Source: Streptomyces sp. NBC_00654
Lineage (GTDB): Bacteria > Actinomycetota > Actinomycetes > Streptomycetales > Streptomycetaceae
Direction of reading: 5' to 3'
Assembly: GCF_026341775.1 (NCBI RefSeq)
Contig: NZ_JAPEOB010000001.1
Span: 3,100,001-3,164,000, forward strand
Length of the DNA stretch: 64,000 nt
Shown: positions 16,143 to 25,582 of the stretch, piece after piece
Layout of the letters: each line of letters opens with the position of its first letter
How positions within the stretch are numbered: position 1 is the stretch's first letter
Notes under the pieces: generated by a model
Database searches by the model: none
What the model saw: the letters and a program-made list of their open reading frames with translations, nothing else
Told to the model about the DNA's origin: nothing
Position numbers and translations under genes: made by a program

Positions 16143-18590
16143 GTGGTGGGCGGGGTCACGCTGACAAAGGACGGGCCGGGCGACACGGCGGGGGACCACG
16201 GCACCGGGACCGTGGCCCTGCCCGCGGCGTCACCACCCGTACGCGGCCCGGCCGGTGCCGCCGGGGCCCCGGCCGGAGAGCTCGGCCCGCGCCGGGTCCG
16301 GCTGATCTTCCTCGGGCTGATGCTCACCCTGCTGCTCGCGGCGCTCGACCAGATGATCGTCGCCACCGCCCTGCCGAGGATTGTCGGTGAGCTGCAAGGC
16401 CTGGAGAAGATGTCGTGGGCGGTCACCGCCTATCTGCTCGCCTCCACCATCGGCCTCCCGATCTACGGAAAGCTCGGCGACCTCTTCGGCCGCAAGGGCG
16501 TCTTCCAGTTCGCCATCGTCGTCTTCGTCATCGGCTCCGCACTGGCCGGCTGGTCCCGCACCATGGACGAGCTGATCGCCTTCCGCGCCGTCCAGGGCAT
16601 CGGCGGCGGCGGACTCATGATCGGCGTCCAGGCGATCATCGCGGATGTCGTCCCGCCCCGGGAACGGGGCCGCTACATGGGCCTCATCGGCGCCGTCTTC
16701 GGCCTCGCCTCGGTCGCGGGCCCGCTGCTCGGCGGTTTCTTCACCGACCACGCCTCCTGGCGCTGGTGCTTCTACATCAACGTGCCGTTCGGTCTGGTCA
16801 CCCTCGCCGTCATCGCCGTCGTGCTGAAGCTCCCCAAGCCCGCCGTCCGCCCCCGCCTCGATGTGCTCGGCGCACTGCTGCTCGCCGCCGCCTCCACCTT
16901 CCTGGTCCTGCTCACCAGCTGGGGCGGGACCGAGTACGCCTGGGGCTCGCGCACCATCCTGGGCCTCGCGGCGGGCGCCGCGGGAACGGCCCTGCTCTTC
17001 ATCGCCGTCGAGCACCGTGCCGCCGAACCCATCATCCCGCTGCGGCTGTTCCGGGACTCGATCTTCAACATCACCGGCCTGGTGGGCGCCGTCGTGGGCG
17101 TCGCGCTCTTCGGGGCCGCCAGCTATCTGCCGACGTACCTCCAGATGGTCGACGGGGCCTCCGCCACCGAGTCCGGGCTGCTGATGCTGCCGATGATGGG
17201 CGGGATCGTCGCGGCGTCGGTCGCTTCCGGGCACCTGATCTCCAGGACCGGCCGCTACCGGATGCACCCGCTCGTCGGCAGCGGTGTGTCCGCCGTCGGC
17301 ATGTGGCTGCTCTCGCGGCTGGAGCCCGGCACCTCCCGGCTGGAGTGCGGCCTCGGACAGGCCGTCCTCGGGCTCGGGATCGGAATGGTCATGCCCGTCC
17401 TCGTGCTCGCCGTGCAGAACTCCGTACGGCCCGCCGACCTGGGCACCGCCACCAGTGCCAACAACTACTTCCGGCAGATCGGCGGCAGTGTCGGCGCCGC
17501 CGTCTTCGGGACCCTGTTCGCCGGGCGGCTCGCCGACGCCCTCGCCGTGCGCCTGCCGTCCGGCGCGGACCTCCCCGACCCCGAGTCGATCACCCCGCAG
17601 CTCGTCCACGCGATGGAGCCCGCGCTGCGCGACGCCTACATCCGCGCGTACGCCGACGCGATGCCGCGCGTCTTCCTCTACCTCGTGCCGGTGCTCGTGC
17701 TCGGCCTGTTCCTCGCCTTCTTCCTCAAGGAGAAACCGTTGGTGTCCCCTCACAGCCCCGAAGCGGCCGCCGAGCCCTCGCCGATCCCCGCCGCCCGTAC
17801 CAACTCCGCCCCGCCGTCCGTCGGTTACCTGTCCGGCGTGCCCGTCTGCGGGAACGTCCAGCACCCCGACGGAACCAAGGTCCCCCGGGCGGCCCTGACC
17901 CTGATCGACGTCCAGGGGCAGCAGGTGGGACGCGGCGCGAGCGGTGACGACGGCCGGTACGCGCTGAGCGTCCCGGGCGCCGGCTCCTATGTGCTGATCG
18001 CCGCCGCGGGCGGTCACCAGCCGCAGGCCGTCAGTGTCACGGTGGGCGAACGGCCCGTCGAGCTCGATGTGGTGCTCGGCGGCGCCGGACGGCTCGCCGG
18101 TACGGTCGTCACGGCCGACGGGACGCCGGTGCGGGACGCCGCGGTGACCCTCACCGACGTACGCGGCGAAGTCGTGTCGACCACCCGCAGCGGCCGGGAG
18201 GGCGGCTATGTGATCACGGAGCTGGTGGCCGGTGAGTACACCCTCGCCGCCAGCGCCCCGGCCTTCCGGCCCGCCGCGCTGCCGGTCAGTGTGCAGGCCG
18301 CCAGGGAGACCCGTCAGGACATCGAACTGGCCGGCGGCGCGGTCCTGCGCGGGATCGTCCGGGCGAGCGGCGGCAGGCCGGTCGAGGACGCCCGGGTCAC
18401 CCTCCTCGACGCGGCGGGCAATGTGGTGGACACCCTCACCACGGGGCCGGACGGTGCGTTCCGGTTCGTCGATCTGTCGTCCGGCGAGTACACCGTGATC
18501 GCCGCGGGCTATCCGCCGGTGGCGACCGTGCTCCAGGTCGCGGGCGGCGGGCGCACCGAGCGTGATCTCCAGCTCGGGCACGAGGACTGA
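16143..18590 (+). CDS. DHA2-type MFS exporter fused to carboxypeptidase-regulatory-like repeats
   Basis: An 815-residue protein. GTG 16143 is chosen for the AGGGGAG element 6 bases upstream. Residues about 55-545 form a 14-helix EmrB/QacA-type drug:proton antiporter, with [20 protein letters not shown] in helix 1, [12 protein letters not shown] in the loop 2-3 motif [15 protein letters not shown] and [20 protein letters not shown] (motif C region). Residues about 558-815 contain three CarboxypepD_reg/Cna-B-like beta-sandwich repeats, each with a [17 protein letters not shown] segment (second copy [16 protein letters not shown], third [16 protein letters not shown]). The last helix places these repeats on one membrane face, probably outside if the 14-helix topology holds. 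The substrate is unknown. No adjacent regulator is seen. Confidence 0.9.
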   Translation: MVGGVTLTKDGPGDTAGDHGTGTVALPAASPPVRGPAGAAGAPAGELGPRRVRLIFLGLMLTLLLAALDQMIVATALPRIVGELQGLEKMSWAVTAYLLASTIGLPIYGKLGDLFGRKGVFQFAIVVFVIGSALAGWSRTMDELIAFRAVQGIGGGGLMIGVQAIIADVVPPRERGRYMGLIGAVFGLASVAGPLLGGFFTDHASWRWCFYINVPFGLVTLAVIAVVLKLPKPAVRPRLDVLGALLLAAASTFLVLLTSWGGTEYAWGSRTILGLAAGAAGTALLFIAVEHRAAEPIIPLRLFRDSIFNITGLVGAVVGVALFGAASYLPTYLQMVDGASATESGLLMLPMMGGIVAASVASGHLISRTGRYRMHPLVGSGVSAVGMWLLSRLEPGTSRLECGLGQAVLGLGIGMVMPVLVLAVQNSVRPADLGTATSANNYFRQIGGSVGAAVFGTLFAGRLADALAVRLPSGADLPDPESITPQLVHAMEPALRDAYIRAYADAMPRVFLYLVPVLVLGLFLAFFLKEKPLVSPHSPEAAAEPSPIPAARTNSAPPSVGYLSGVPVCGNVQHPDGTKVPRAALTLIDVQGQQVGRGASGDDGRYALSVPGAGSYVLIAAAGGHQPQAVSVTVGERPVELDVVLGGAGRLAGTVVTADGTPVRDAAVTLTDVRGEVVSTTRSGREGGYVITELVAGEYTLAASAPAFRPAALPVSVQAARETRQDIELAGGAVLRGIVRASGGRPVEDARVTLLDAAGNVVDTLTTGPDGAFRFVDLSSGEYTVIAAGYPPVATVLQVAGGGRTERDLQLGHED

Positions 18591-18714
18591 CTCCGGCCCC
18601 CGCCCCGGGAACCCGCCCCGGTCGCCCCGCCCGCGGTCCGATACGGTGCCGTGCGCGGGGCGCACACGGCGCGCAGGGAGCGCGTAAGGATCGAACGCGC
18701 GGTAAAGGAATGCG

Positions 18715-18738
18715 CCGGTTGCTTGTCGCTGCAACCGG
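18715..18738. repeat. 8-bp inverted repeat upstream of the methyltransferase gene
   Basis: CCGGTTGC (18715-18722) and GCAACCGG (18731-18738) are perfect complements around an 8-base loop. It lies 125 bp after the exporter gene and 65 bp before the methyltransferase start, so it could be a terminator for the former or an operator or leader structure for the latter. Confidence 0.4.
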
Positions 18739-18802
18739 GGCGCGATAAACCGTCCCTGACAACGAGTCATGACAGTTGTGCGGACGCCCTGGGGAGCAGG
18801 CC

Positions 18803-19528
18803 ATGAGTGTGACGAGCCGGTACAAACGTGCCTGGGAGAGTTTCTGGAGCGAAGCCTCCGATGATCCCGGTGCCGTCTTCTGGGACGCCGAACCCGCTCT
18901 GACATCGGGGCTCCACCTCGCGCTCTTCGAGCCTCACCTGATGGCGGCGGACCTTCCCCTGGTGGACCTGGGCTGCGGAAACGGCACTCAGACGTTCTTC
19001 CTCGCCGAACGGCTGCCCGGGGTCACCGGAGTGGACCTCTCCGCGGCGGCGCTCGCCCACGCCCGGCGCCGCGACCCGCTCGGCGCGGTTCCCTTCCGTG
19101 AACTCGACGCGGCGGACCCGGAGGCCGTGCGCCGCCTCCACGGCGAACTGGGCGACACCCATGTCTATATGCGCAGCGTGCTCCATCAGTGCGACCCCGC
19201 CGACCGGCAGCCGCTGATCGACTCCATCGCGACCCTGGTGGGGGAGCGGGGCCGGGCCTTCGTCATCGAACTGGCCGAGGCCGCGGGTGCCGAACTGTCG
19301 GTGCTCGCACAGGGACCCGCCGGGCCGCCGCCGAAGCTCCGTCCGGTCCTCACGCACGGCATCGCCGCAGGCCGGGTCCGGGACGCGGCCGTGCCCCAGT
19401 ACTTCCGCGAGGCGGGGCTCTCCGTCCTCGCCGAGGGCGAACTGCCCCTGCTGACCACGGAGTACGTGGCCGACGGCACCCGTATCGAGCTGCCCTCCAA
19501 CTGGCTGGTCGTCGGCCGGAGGGCCTGA
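18803..19528 (+). CDS. Class I SAM-dependent methyltransferase
   Basis: A 241-residue protein starting at ATG 18803, with GGGGAG 11-16 bases upstream. The SAM-binding signature is LPLVDLGCGNGTQTFFLAERLPGVTGVDLS at about residues 50-80. The acidic residue after strand 2 is in GVDLS, and a post-motif YMRSVLHQCDPADRQPLIDSI fits motif IV. The C-terminal half has LTTEYVADGTRIELPSNWLVVGRR strands. The N-terminus resembles methyltransferases with a WESFWSEAS segment. The substrate cannot be inferred. It is likely monocistronic, 212 bp from the exporter and 37 bp before the zinc-ribbon protein, with which it may be cotranscribed. Confidence 0.85.
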   Translation: MSVTSRYKRAWESFWSEASDDPGAVFWDAEPALTSGLHLALFEPHLMAADLPLVDLGCGNGTQTFFLAERLPGVTGVDLSAAALAHARRRDPLGAVPFRELDAADPEAVRRLHGELGDTHVYMRSVLHQCDPADRQPLIDSIATLVGERGRAFVIELAEAAGAELSVLAQGPAGPPPKLRPVLTHGIAAGRVRDAAVPQYFREAGLSVLAEGELPLLTTEYVADGTRIELPSNWLVVGRRA

Positions 19529-19565
19529 CGTCCACACGGGCGGGTGCGGCCGGGACAATGCCGTG

Positions 19566-19937
19566 ATGAGCAACAATCAAGTCGTTCTCGGCTGCGGTCT
19601 TCCCTTTGAACAGCGCGTCGGGCAGGCCGTCGGGGTATGGATACGCGAGGGCCGCGACCACGGCCATCTGCTGACCGGCAAGGCGTTCTTCGCGGTGTAC
19701 TCCTGGTACTTCCGCCACCGGACCGGCCTCGACATCGCACAGGCGGAATTCGTCACCGCCTCGTACAGGTTCAACGGAGGCAGCGACGGCTGGAACGCCA
19801 TGCTGCGGCTGCGGACCACATGCGAGAGCTGCCAGGACACCTTCCGGCTGGAGAACATCGGCGTGTGCACCGGATGCATGCGGTACACCTGCTATGCCTG
19901 CGGCGCCCACGGGTCCTGTGCCGGCGAGATCGTCTGA
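19566..19937 (+). CDS. Conserved small zinc-ribbon-type protein, function unknown
   Basis: A 123-residue protein; an in-frame GTG directly precedes the chosen ATG at 19566. The N-terminal part (about 1-70) is unrecognised and includes VGVWIREGRDHGHLLTGKAFF and YSWYFRHRTGLDIAQAEFV. The C-terminal 45 residues carry cysteine pairs CESC, CTGC and CYAC plus a final Cys, spaced as in a zinc ribbon or double-knuckle. There is no signal peptide or membrane segment. It follows the methyltransferase by 37 bp in the same direction. The metal-binding role is inferred from spacing; a nucleic-acid or protein-binding adaptor is possible. Confidence 0.75.
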   Translation: MSNNQVVLGCGLPFEQRVGQAVGVWIREGRDHGHLLTGKAFFAVYSWYFRHRTGLDIAQAEFVTASYRFNGGSDGWNAMLRLRTTCESCQDTFRLENIGVCTGCMRYTCYACGAHGSCAGEIV

Positions 19938-20190
19938 CCGGGCTCACCGGGACCGAAGCACCACATCCCCGCCCACGCCCCCGCCCACGCCCCCGTCCGG
20001 GGCTCCCCGGCCGGGGGACCGGCTCGCCGCGCCACTCCAATGGGCTGACCGCGGCGGCGAACGCGATGCCGAGCCGCCCCCCCGGCCACCCCGTCCCCCG
20101 CATCCGCCGGAGGGACCTTCAGCGGACTCGACCTGTGGAGGTGCGGAACCCCCTGGCCCGGGAGTACGCGGGCGCGTACGGTGTGGCGGC

Positions 20191-21024
20191 ATGAAGATCC
20201 TCATCAGCGCCGACATGGAGGGCGCCACCGGAGTGACCTGGCCGGCCGATGTGCTGCCCGGGACTCCGCAGTGGGAGCGCTGCCGCTCGATGTTCACCTC
20301 CGACGTGAACGCCGCGGCCCTCGGGTTCTACGACGGCGGCGCCGACGACGTGCTGATCAACGAGGCGCACTGGTCCATGCGCAACCTGCTGCTGGAGCAC
20401 CTCGACGACCGCGTCCAGATGCTCACCGGCAGGCACAAGTCCCTCTCCATGGTGGAGGGCATCCAGCACGGCGACGTCGACGCCATCGCCTTCGTCGGCT
20501 ACCACACGGGGGCCGGCGCGGAGGGGGTGCTCGCCCACACCTATCTGGCGAACTCCATCACCGGGGTCTGGCTGAACGGGGTCCGCGCCAGTGAGGGCCT
20601 GCTCAACGCCCATGTCGCCGCCGAGTACGGCGTCCCGGTCGTCCTCGTCACCGGCGACGACCTCACCTGTGCGGACGCCGAGGGCTACGCCCCCGAGGCC
20701 CGCAAGGTCGCCGTCAAGGACTACGTCTCGCGGTACGCGGCGGTGTGCCGCACCCCGGCCCGTACCGCCGCCGACATCCGGGCCGCTGCCCGGGAGGCCA
20801 CCGCGCTCGCCGTCCGGCACGAGCCGGTGACGGGTGGCTCCTTCACGGTGGAGCTGGAGTTCGACGCCGAGCATCTGGCGGCCGCGGCGACCGTCGTCCC
20901 CGGCGTGGCGCCGAGCGGCGAGAGGCGCGTCGCCTACACCAGCGCGACGATGTACGAAGGCATCCGCACGTTCAAGGCGGTGACCACCATCGTGTCGTCC
21001 GCCGTGGAGGAACAATATGGCTGA
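20191..21024 (+). CDS. dppA: M55 family D-aminopeptidase (DppA-like)
   Basis: A 277-residue protein matching the M55 D-aminopeptidase family. Zinc ligands of Bacillus DppA map well: Asp8 and Glu10 in ISADMEGATGVTW, His60 in LINEAHWSM, a His in FVGYHTGAG (about residue 105) and a Glu in VRASEGLLNAH (about 135). The family forms large ring assemblies and releases D-Ala or other D-residues from peptides. ATG 20191 starts exactly at the family N-terminus. Its stop overlaps the next gene by 8 bp, indicating translational coupling. It is the first of four consecutive peptidase genes (M55, M20, S9, S66), pointing to use or recycling of D-amino-acid-containing peptides, possibly from peptidoglycan. 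Confidence 0.9.
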   Translation: MKILISADMEGATGVTWPADVLPGTPQWERCRSMFTSDVNAAALGFYDGGADDVLINEAHWSMRNLLLEHLDDRVQMLTGRHKSLSMVEGIQHGDVDAIAFVGYHTGAGAEGVLAHTYLANSITGVWLNGVRASEGLLNAHVAAEYGVPVVLVTGDDLTCADAEGYAPEARKVAVKDYVSRYAAVCRTPARTAADIRAAAREATALAVRHEPVTGGSFTVELEFDAEHLAAAATVVPGVAPSGERRVAYTSATMYEGIRTFKAVTTIVSSAVEEQYG

Positions 21025-22360
21025 GACCCGCGACCTGCTCGGACCGGTGGACGACCGGGCACTCGACGAAGTGGTGACGTTCACCTCCGAACTCATCCGG
21101 ATCGACACCACCAACCACGGTGACGGCAGCTGCCGGGAGCGCCCGGCAGCCGAGTACGTCGCGGAGCGGCTGGCGGACACCGGCCTGGAGCCCGCCCTGC
21201 TGGAGCGCACCCGGGGACGCACCAACGTGGTCGCCCGGATCGAGGGCACCGACCCGTCCGCCGACGCCCTCCTCGTGCACGGACATCTGGACGTGGTGCC
21301 GGCCGAAGCGGCCGACTGGACCGTGGATCCCTTCTCCGGGGAGGTGAGCGACGGTGTCGTGTGGGGGCGCGGCGCGGTCGACATGAAGAACATGGACGCG
21401 ATGGTGCTCGCCGTCGTCCGCGGCTGGGCGCGCGCCGGTGTCCGGCCCCGCCGCGACATCGTCATCGCGTACACCGCGGACGAGGAGGCCAGCGCCGACG
21501 ACGGCTCCGGATTCCTCGCCGATCGGCACCCGGGGCTCTTCGAGGGCTGCACGGAGGGCATCAGCGAATCGGGCGCCTTCACCTTCCACGCCGGGGACGG
21601 TCTCTCGCTGTACCCGATCGCCGCGGGCGAACGCGGCACCGGCTGGCTGAAGCTGACCGCCGAGGGCCGGGCGGGCCACGGCTCCAAGGTCAACCGGGAC
21701 AACGCCGTCACCACCCTGGCCGACGCCGTCGCCCGCATCGGCCGGCACGAGTGGCCGGTGCGGCTCACCCCGACCGTGCGCGCCGCCCTCACCGAGATCG
21801 CCGCACTCCACGGCTTCGACGTGGATCTGGACGCCCCCGGCTTCGACGTGGACGAACTGCTGGCCAAGCTGGGCCCGGCCGCCGAACTCGTCGCGCCGAC
21901 CGTCCGCAACAGCAGCAACCCGACGATGCTGGACGCCGGATACAAGGTCAATGTGATCCCCCGCCGGGCCACCGCCCTCATCGACGGCCGCATCGTGCCG
22001 GGCTGCGAGGACGAGTTCCGCGAGACCATGGACCGGCTGACCGGGCCCGCCGTCCAGTGGGAGTTCCACCACCGGGAGGTCGCGCTCCAGGCCCCCGTCG
22101 ACTCACCCACGTACGCCAAACTGCGCGCCGCCGTCGAGCACTTCGACCCGGACGGGCACGCCGTCCCGTACTGCATGTCGGGCGGGACGGACGCCAAGCA
22201 GTTCTCCCGCCTCGGCATCACCGGCTACGGCTTCTCACCGCTGAAGCTGCCCGTCGGCTTCGACTACCAGGCGCTGTTCCACGGCGTCGACGAGCGCGTG
22301 CCCGTGGACGCCCTGCACTTCGGCGTCCGCGTCCTCGACCGCTATCTGCGCACCGCCTGA
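21017..22360 (+). CDS. M20 family metallopeptidase/amidohydrolase
   Basis: A 447-residue protein starting at ATG 21017, overlapping the M55 stop by 8 bp, with GGAGG upstream. The M20 metal site is complete: His and Asp in LLVHGHLDVVPAE, the bridging Asp in WGRGAVDMKNM, the catalytic Glu and its partner in YTADEEASADDGSG, and a C-terminal His in YQALFHGVDERV. The dimerisation (lid) domain lies between (about 200-330, including GRAGHGSKVNRDNAV). Relatives include carboxypeptidases, acetylornithine deacetylases and dipeptidases; the exact substrate is unknown. Its position in the peptidase operon suggests hydrolysis of short peptides or N-acyl amino acids, and it is cytoplasmic. Confidence 0.9.
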   Translation: MAETRDLLGPVDDRALDEVVTFTSELIRIDTTNHGDGSCRERPAAEYVAERLADTGLEPALLERTRGRTNVVARIEGTDPSADALLVHGHLDVVPAEAADWTVDPFSGEVSDGVVWGRGAVDMKNMDAMVLAVVRGWARAGVRPRRDIVIAYTADEEASADDGSGFLADRHPGLFEGCTEGISESGAFTFHAGDGLSLYPIAAGERGTGWLKLTAEGRAGHGSKVNRDNAVTTLADAVARIGRHEWPVRLTPTVRAALTEIAALHGFDVDLDAPGFDVDELLAKLGPAAELVAPTVRNSSNPTMLDAGYKVNVIPRRATALIDGRIVPGCEDEFRETMDRLTGPAVQWEFHHREVALQAPVDSPTYAKLRAAVEHFDPDGHAVPYCMSGGTDAKQFSRLGITGYGFSPLKLPVGFDYQALFHGVDERVPVDALHFGVRVLDRYLRTA

Positions 22361-22383
22361 TCCGACCGGGGGGACAGCCCAAC

Positions 22384-24444
22384 GTGACCACAGAACAGAA
22401 CGCGTCCACGGAACAGAACGCCTCCACGGAACAGAACGCCTCCACGGCCGCATACGGAACCTGGCCGTCGCCGATCGACGCGGCACTCGCCGCCTCGCAC
22501 GACGGACGCCCGGAGTACGTCGGAACCGTCGGTGAGGAGGTGTGGTGGACCGAGCCGCGCCCGGCCGAGGGCGGCAGGCGCGCCCTGGTGCGCCGCCGCG
22601 CGGACGGCGGCACCGAGGCCGTGCTGCCCGCGCCCTGGAACGCCCGCAGCCGGGTCATCGAGTACGGCGGACAGCCGTGGGCCGGGGCCCCGCGCGCCGA
22701 GGGCGGCCCGCTCGTCGTCTTCGTCCACTTCGCCGACCAGCGGCTGTACGCCTACGCCCCCGACGGCCCGGACGAACCCCGGCCGCTCACTCCCGTCTCG
22801 GACACCGGCGGCGGCTTGCGCTGGGTGGACCCGGAACTGCGCCTGGAACAGGGCGGACAGGGCGAAGTCTGGTGTGTCCTGGAGGAGTTCACCGGCGAGG
22901 CGCCGACCGATGTGCGCCGGGTCATCGCCGCCGTTCCGCTGGACGGCTCGGCCGCCGACGACCGCTCCGCCGTACGGGAACTCTCCGACGACCGGCACCG
23001 GTTCGTCACCGGCCCGCGGCTCTCGCACGACGGGCGACGGGCCGCCTGGATCGCCTGGGACCACCCTCGGATGCCGTGGGACGGGACGACGGTGATGCTG
23101 GCCGAGGTCACCGAGGAGGGCACCTTCACCGGCGTACGCCCGCTCGTCGGCGACATCGACGAGTCGGTCTGCCAGATCGAGTGGGACCGGGACGGCACGC
23201 TGCTCTTCGTCTCGGACCTCGGCGACTGGTGGGAGCTCCAGCGCATCCGGCCGGACGCCGTGGCGGGCGGGGCCGTCCCGGCCAGCCGGCTCTGCTCCGG
23301 CCGGGGCGAGGAGTTCGGCGGGCCGCTGTGGAAGATCGGGCTGCGCTGGTTCCGGCCGCTGGACAACGGGCTGATCGCCGTCATCCACGGCCGGGGCACC
23401 ACCCGGCTCGGCGTGCTCGACCCGGAGACCGGGGAACTCGCCGACGTGGCGGGACCCTGGACGGCCTGGGCCGACACGCTCGCCGTACGGGGCAGCAGGG
23501 TCATCGGCGTCGCCGCGAGCCCGCGCAGCGGGGCCGAGGTGGTGGAGCTGGACACCGCGACCGGACACACCCTGACCATCGGCGCACCCCACCGCGACGC
23601 GGTCGATCCCGCGTACTACCCCGACCCGCGCGAGCGCACCTTCACCGGCCCCGACGGCCGCGAGATCCACGCCCATGTCTACCCGCCGCACAGTCCCGTC
23701 CGCACCGGCCCCGACGGCGAACTCCCTCCGTATGTGGTCTGGGCGCACGGTGGCCCGACCGGACACGCCCCGCTCGTGCTCGACCTGGAGATCGCCTACT
23801 TCACCTCGCGCGGCATCGGGGTCGCCGAGGTCAACTACGGGGGCTCCACCGGCTACGGCCGCCGCTACCGCGAGCGGCTGCGCGGGCAGTGGGGCGTCGT
23901 CGACGTCGAGGACTGCGCCGCGGTCGCCGAGGCGCTGGCGGCCGGGGACGAGGCCGACCGGGACCGGCTCGCGATCCGGGGCGGCAGCGCGGGGGGCTGG
24001 ACGGCGGCGGCCTCACTGACGGCCACCGGCCTGTACGCCTGCGGGGCCATCAGCTACCCCATCCTCGACCTCGCGGGCTGGGCCACCGACGAGACCCATG
24101 ACTTCGAGTCGCAGTACCTGGAGTCGCTCGTCGGCCCGTTCGCCGAAGTGCCGGAGCGCTACCGCGAGCGTTCCCCGATCTACCGCACCGACCGCCTCAC
24201 CACACCGTTCCTGCTGCTCCAGGGGCTCGACGACGTGATCTGCCCGCCCGCCCAGTGCGAGCGCTTCCTCGCGGCGGTCGCGGGGCGCGGCATCGCGCAC
24301 GCGTACCTCGCGTTCGAGGGCGAGAGCCATGGCTTCAGGCGCGCGGACACCATGATCCGCGCACTGGAGGCCGAACTCTCCCTGTACGCCCAGACGTTCG
24401 GCATCGACCGTCCCGACGTACCGCCGCTGGAGCTGAGGAAGTGA
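22384..24444 (+). CDS. S9 family prolyl oligopeptidase-type serine peptidase
   Basis: A 686-residue protein from GTG 22384. After an unusual N-terminus (three TEQNAS repeats) comes a beta-propeller region (about 40-420) and a C-terminal alpha/beta-hydrolase domain. The catalytic triad is visible: Ser535 in RGGSAGGW, Asp616 or Asp617 in QGLDDVICPP, and His649 in GESHGFR. It resembles dipeptidyl aminopeptidase/acylaminoacyl-peptidases that cleave short oligopeptides inside the cell; there is no signal peptide. It starts 23 bp after the M20 gene and its stop overlaps the GTG of the S66 gene (GTGA), so the group is one operon. The propeller limits substrates to short peptides, fitting the neighbours' exopeptidase activities. 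Confidence 0.92.
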   Translation: MTTEQNASTEQNASTEQNASTAAYGTWPSPIDAALAASHDGRPEYVGTVGEEVWWTEPRPAEGGRRALVRRRADGGTEAVLPAPWNARSRVIEYGGQPWAGAPRAEGGPLVVFVHFADQRLYAYAPDGPDEPRPLTPVSDTGGGLRWVDPELRLEQGGQGEVWCVLEEFTGEAPTDVRRVIAAVPLDGSAADDRSAVRELSDDRHRFVTGPRLSHDGRRAAWIAWDHPRMPWDGTTVMLAEVTEEGTFTGVRPLVGDIDESVCQIEWDRDGTLLFVSDLGDWWELQRIRPDAVAGGAVPASRLCSGRGEEFGGPLWKIGLRWFRPLDNGLIAVIHGRGTTRLGVLDPETGELADVAGPWTAWADTLAVRGSRVIGVAASPRSGAEVVELDTATGHTLTIGAPHRDAVDPAYYPDPRERTFTGPDGREIHAHVYPPHSPVRTGPDGELPPYVVWAHGGPTGHAPLVLDLEIAYFTSRGIGVAEVNYGGSTGYGRRYRERLRGQWGVVDVEDCAAVAEALAAGDEADRDRLAIRGGSAGGWTAAASLTATGLYACGAISYPILDLAGWATDETHDFESQYLESLVGPFAEVPERYRERSPIYRTDRLTTPFLLLQGLDDVICPPAQCERFLAAVAGRGIAHAYLAFEGESHGFRRADTMIRALEAELSLYAQTFGIDRPDVPPLELRK
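22390..22443 (+). repeat. Three 18-bp in-frame repeats encoding TEQNAS
   Basis: Copies at 22390-22407, 22408-22425 and 22426-22443 differ at one or two third positions. They give a low-complexity N-terminal tail on the S9 peptidase. Being exact codon multiples, copy number can change by slippage without a frameshift. Confidence 0.85.
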
Positions 24445-25430
24445 CCCGGCGACCGCCGGCCTCCACCGCCGCGCCCGGCCCCGGAGCCCCGTTGGAACCT
24501 CTCGCCCGGCCCGCGCGGCTGCGGCCGGGAGCCCGGGTCGCCGTGGTGGCCCCCAGCGGTCCGGTGCCCGCCGACCGGCTGGAGGTGGGCCTCGACCTGC
24601 TGCGCGGCTGGGACCTGGAGCCGGTGGTCGCACCCCATGTGCTCGACGTCCACCCGGAGTTGAACTACCTCGCGGGTACCGACGAGCACCGTGCCGCCGA
24701 CTTCCAGAACGCCTGGTGCGATCCGTCCGTCGACGCCGTGCTGTGCGCCCGTGGGGGATACGGGGCGCACCGCATGGTCGATCTGCTGGACTGGCGCGCG
24801 ATCCGGGCGGCCGGGCCGAAGGTGTTCGTCGGCTACAGCGACATCACCGTGCTCCATGAGGCGTTCGCGCTGAGGGCGGGGTTCGCGACGCTGCACGGCC
24901 CGATGGCCGCCACCGAGGTCTTCCTGAAGGACGCGGCCACCCAGGAGCACCTGCGCGCCACGCTGTTCGCGCCCGAGACCGTGCGCACGCTGGGTCTGGA
25001 CACGGCGGGCGCCCTGGTACCGGGCCGCGCCCGGGGCATCCTCCACGGCGGCTGCGTCAGCATGCTCGCCGCCGACCTGGGCACCCCGCGGGCCAGGGCG
25101 TCGGCCCGGGGCGGGCTGCTGGTCATCGAGGACATCACGGAGGATCCGTACCGGCTCGACGGCATCCTCACCCGGCTGCTCCGGGCCGGGGCGCTCGACG
25201 GGATCTCCGGTGTGGTGTGCGGCTCCTGGCAGGACTGCGGGCCCTACGACCGGGTGCGGGCGGTCCTCGCCGACCGGCTCGGGGGCCTCGGCATACCCGT
25301 GGTGGAGGAGCTGGGCTTCGGGCACTCGCCGACGGCTCTGACCATTCCGCTGGGCGTCCCCGCGGTGCTGGACGCCCCGGCGGGCGGCGGCCGTTGCACG
25401 CTGACGGCCGAGGTCCCGGCCCTGGTCTGA
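24441..25430 (+). CDS. S66 family LD-carboxypeptidase (LdcA/MccF-like)
   Basis: A 329-residue protein. GTG 24441 overlaps the S9 stop in a GTGA and gives the right family N-terminus after a Pro/Ala-rich lead. Features: ARVAVVAPSGPVP at strand 1, LCARGGYGAHRMVDLLDW, nucleophile Ser133 in KVFVGYSDITVLHE, oxyanion-side LHGPMAATEVF, the triad Glu in LLVIEDITEDPYRLD, and the triad His in LGFGHSPTALTIPLG. LD-carboxypeptidases remove terminal D-Ala from murein tetrapeptides; MccF relatives cleave microcin-type acyl-adenylates. In this operon of D- and L-peptidases, murein peptide recycling is the more likely role. It is cytoplasmic. Confidence 0.92.
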   Translation: MTRRPPASTAAPGPGAPLEPLARPARLRPGARVAVVAPSGPVPADRLEVGLDLLRGWDLEPVVAPHVLDVHPELNYLAGTDEHRAADFQNAWCDPSVDAVLCARGGYGAHRMVDLLDWRAIRAAGPKVFVGYSDITVLHEAFALRAGFATLHGPMAATEVFLKDAATQEHLRATLFAPETVRTLGLDTAGALVPGRARGILHGGCVSMLAADLGTPRARASARGGLLVIEDITEDPYRLDGILTRLLRAGALDGISGVVCGSWQDCGPYDRVRAVLADRLGGLGIPVVEELGFGHSPTALTIPLGVPAVLDAPAGGGRCTLTAEVPALV

Positions 25431-25498
25431 GCCTTCGGCGCGGGACGTCCGTACCGGCGTCGGCGTCCAGCCGCGGCACCGGGGCGCCGACGCCGGAT

Positions 25499-25582
25499 CC
25501 GGCCCCCGCTCCGGCCTCCGTTCCGGCCTCCGTTCCGGCCTCCGTTCCGGCCTCCGTTCCGGCCCCCGCTCCGGCCCCCGTT
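25499..25582. repeat. 12-bp tandem repeat, seven units
   Basis: Seven contiguous 12-mers: CCGGCCTCCGTT occurs four times (25511-25558), flanked by CCGGCCCCCGCT or CCGGCCCCCGTT variants. It is non-coding as judged here and probably made by slippage. Confidence 0.8.

Noticed and set aside
16230..18905. Long open frame on the minus strand opposite the MFS exporter
   Set aside because: Asp/Glu/Gly/Arg-rich low-complexity translation with no domain; it is the shadow of a GC-rich gene whose plus strand shows clear transporter motifs.
22542..24101. Plus-strand Arg/Gly-rich frame inside the S9 peptidase gene
   Set aside because: Out-of-frame reading of the peptidase; no family features.
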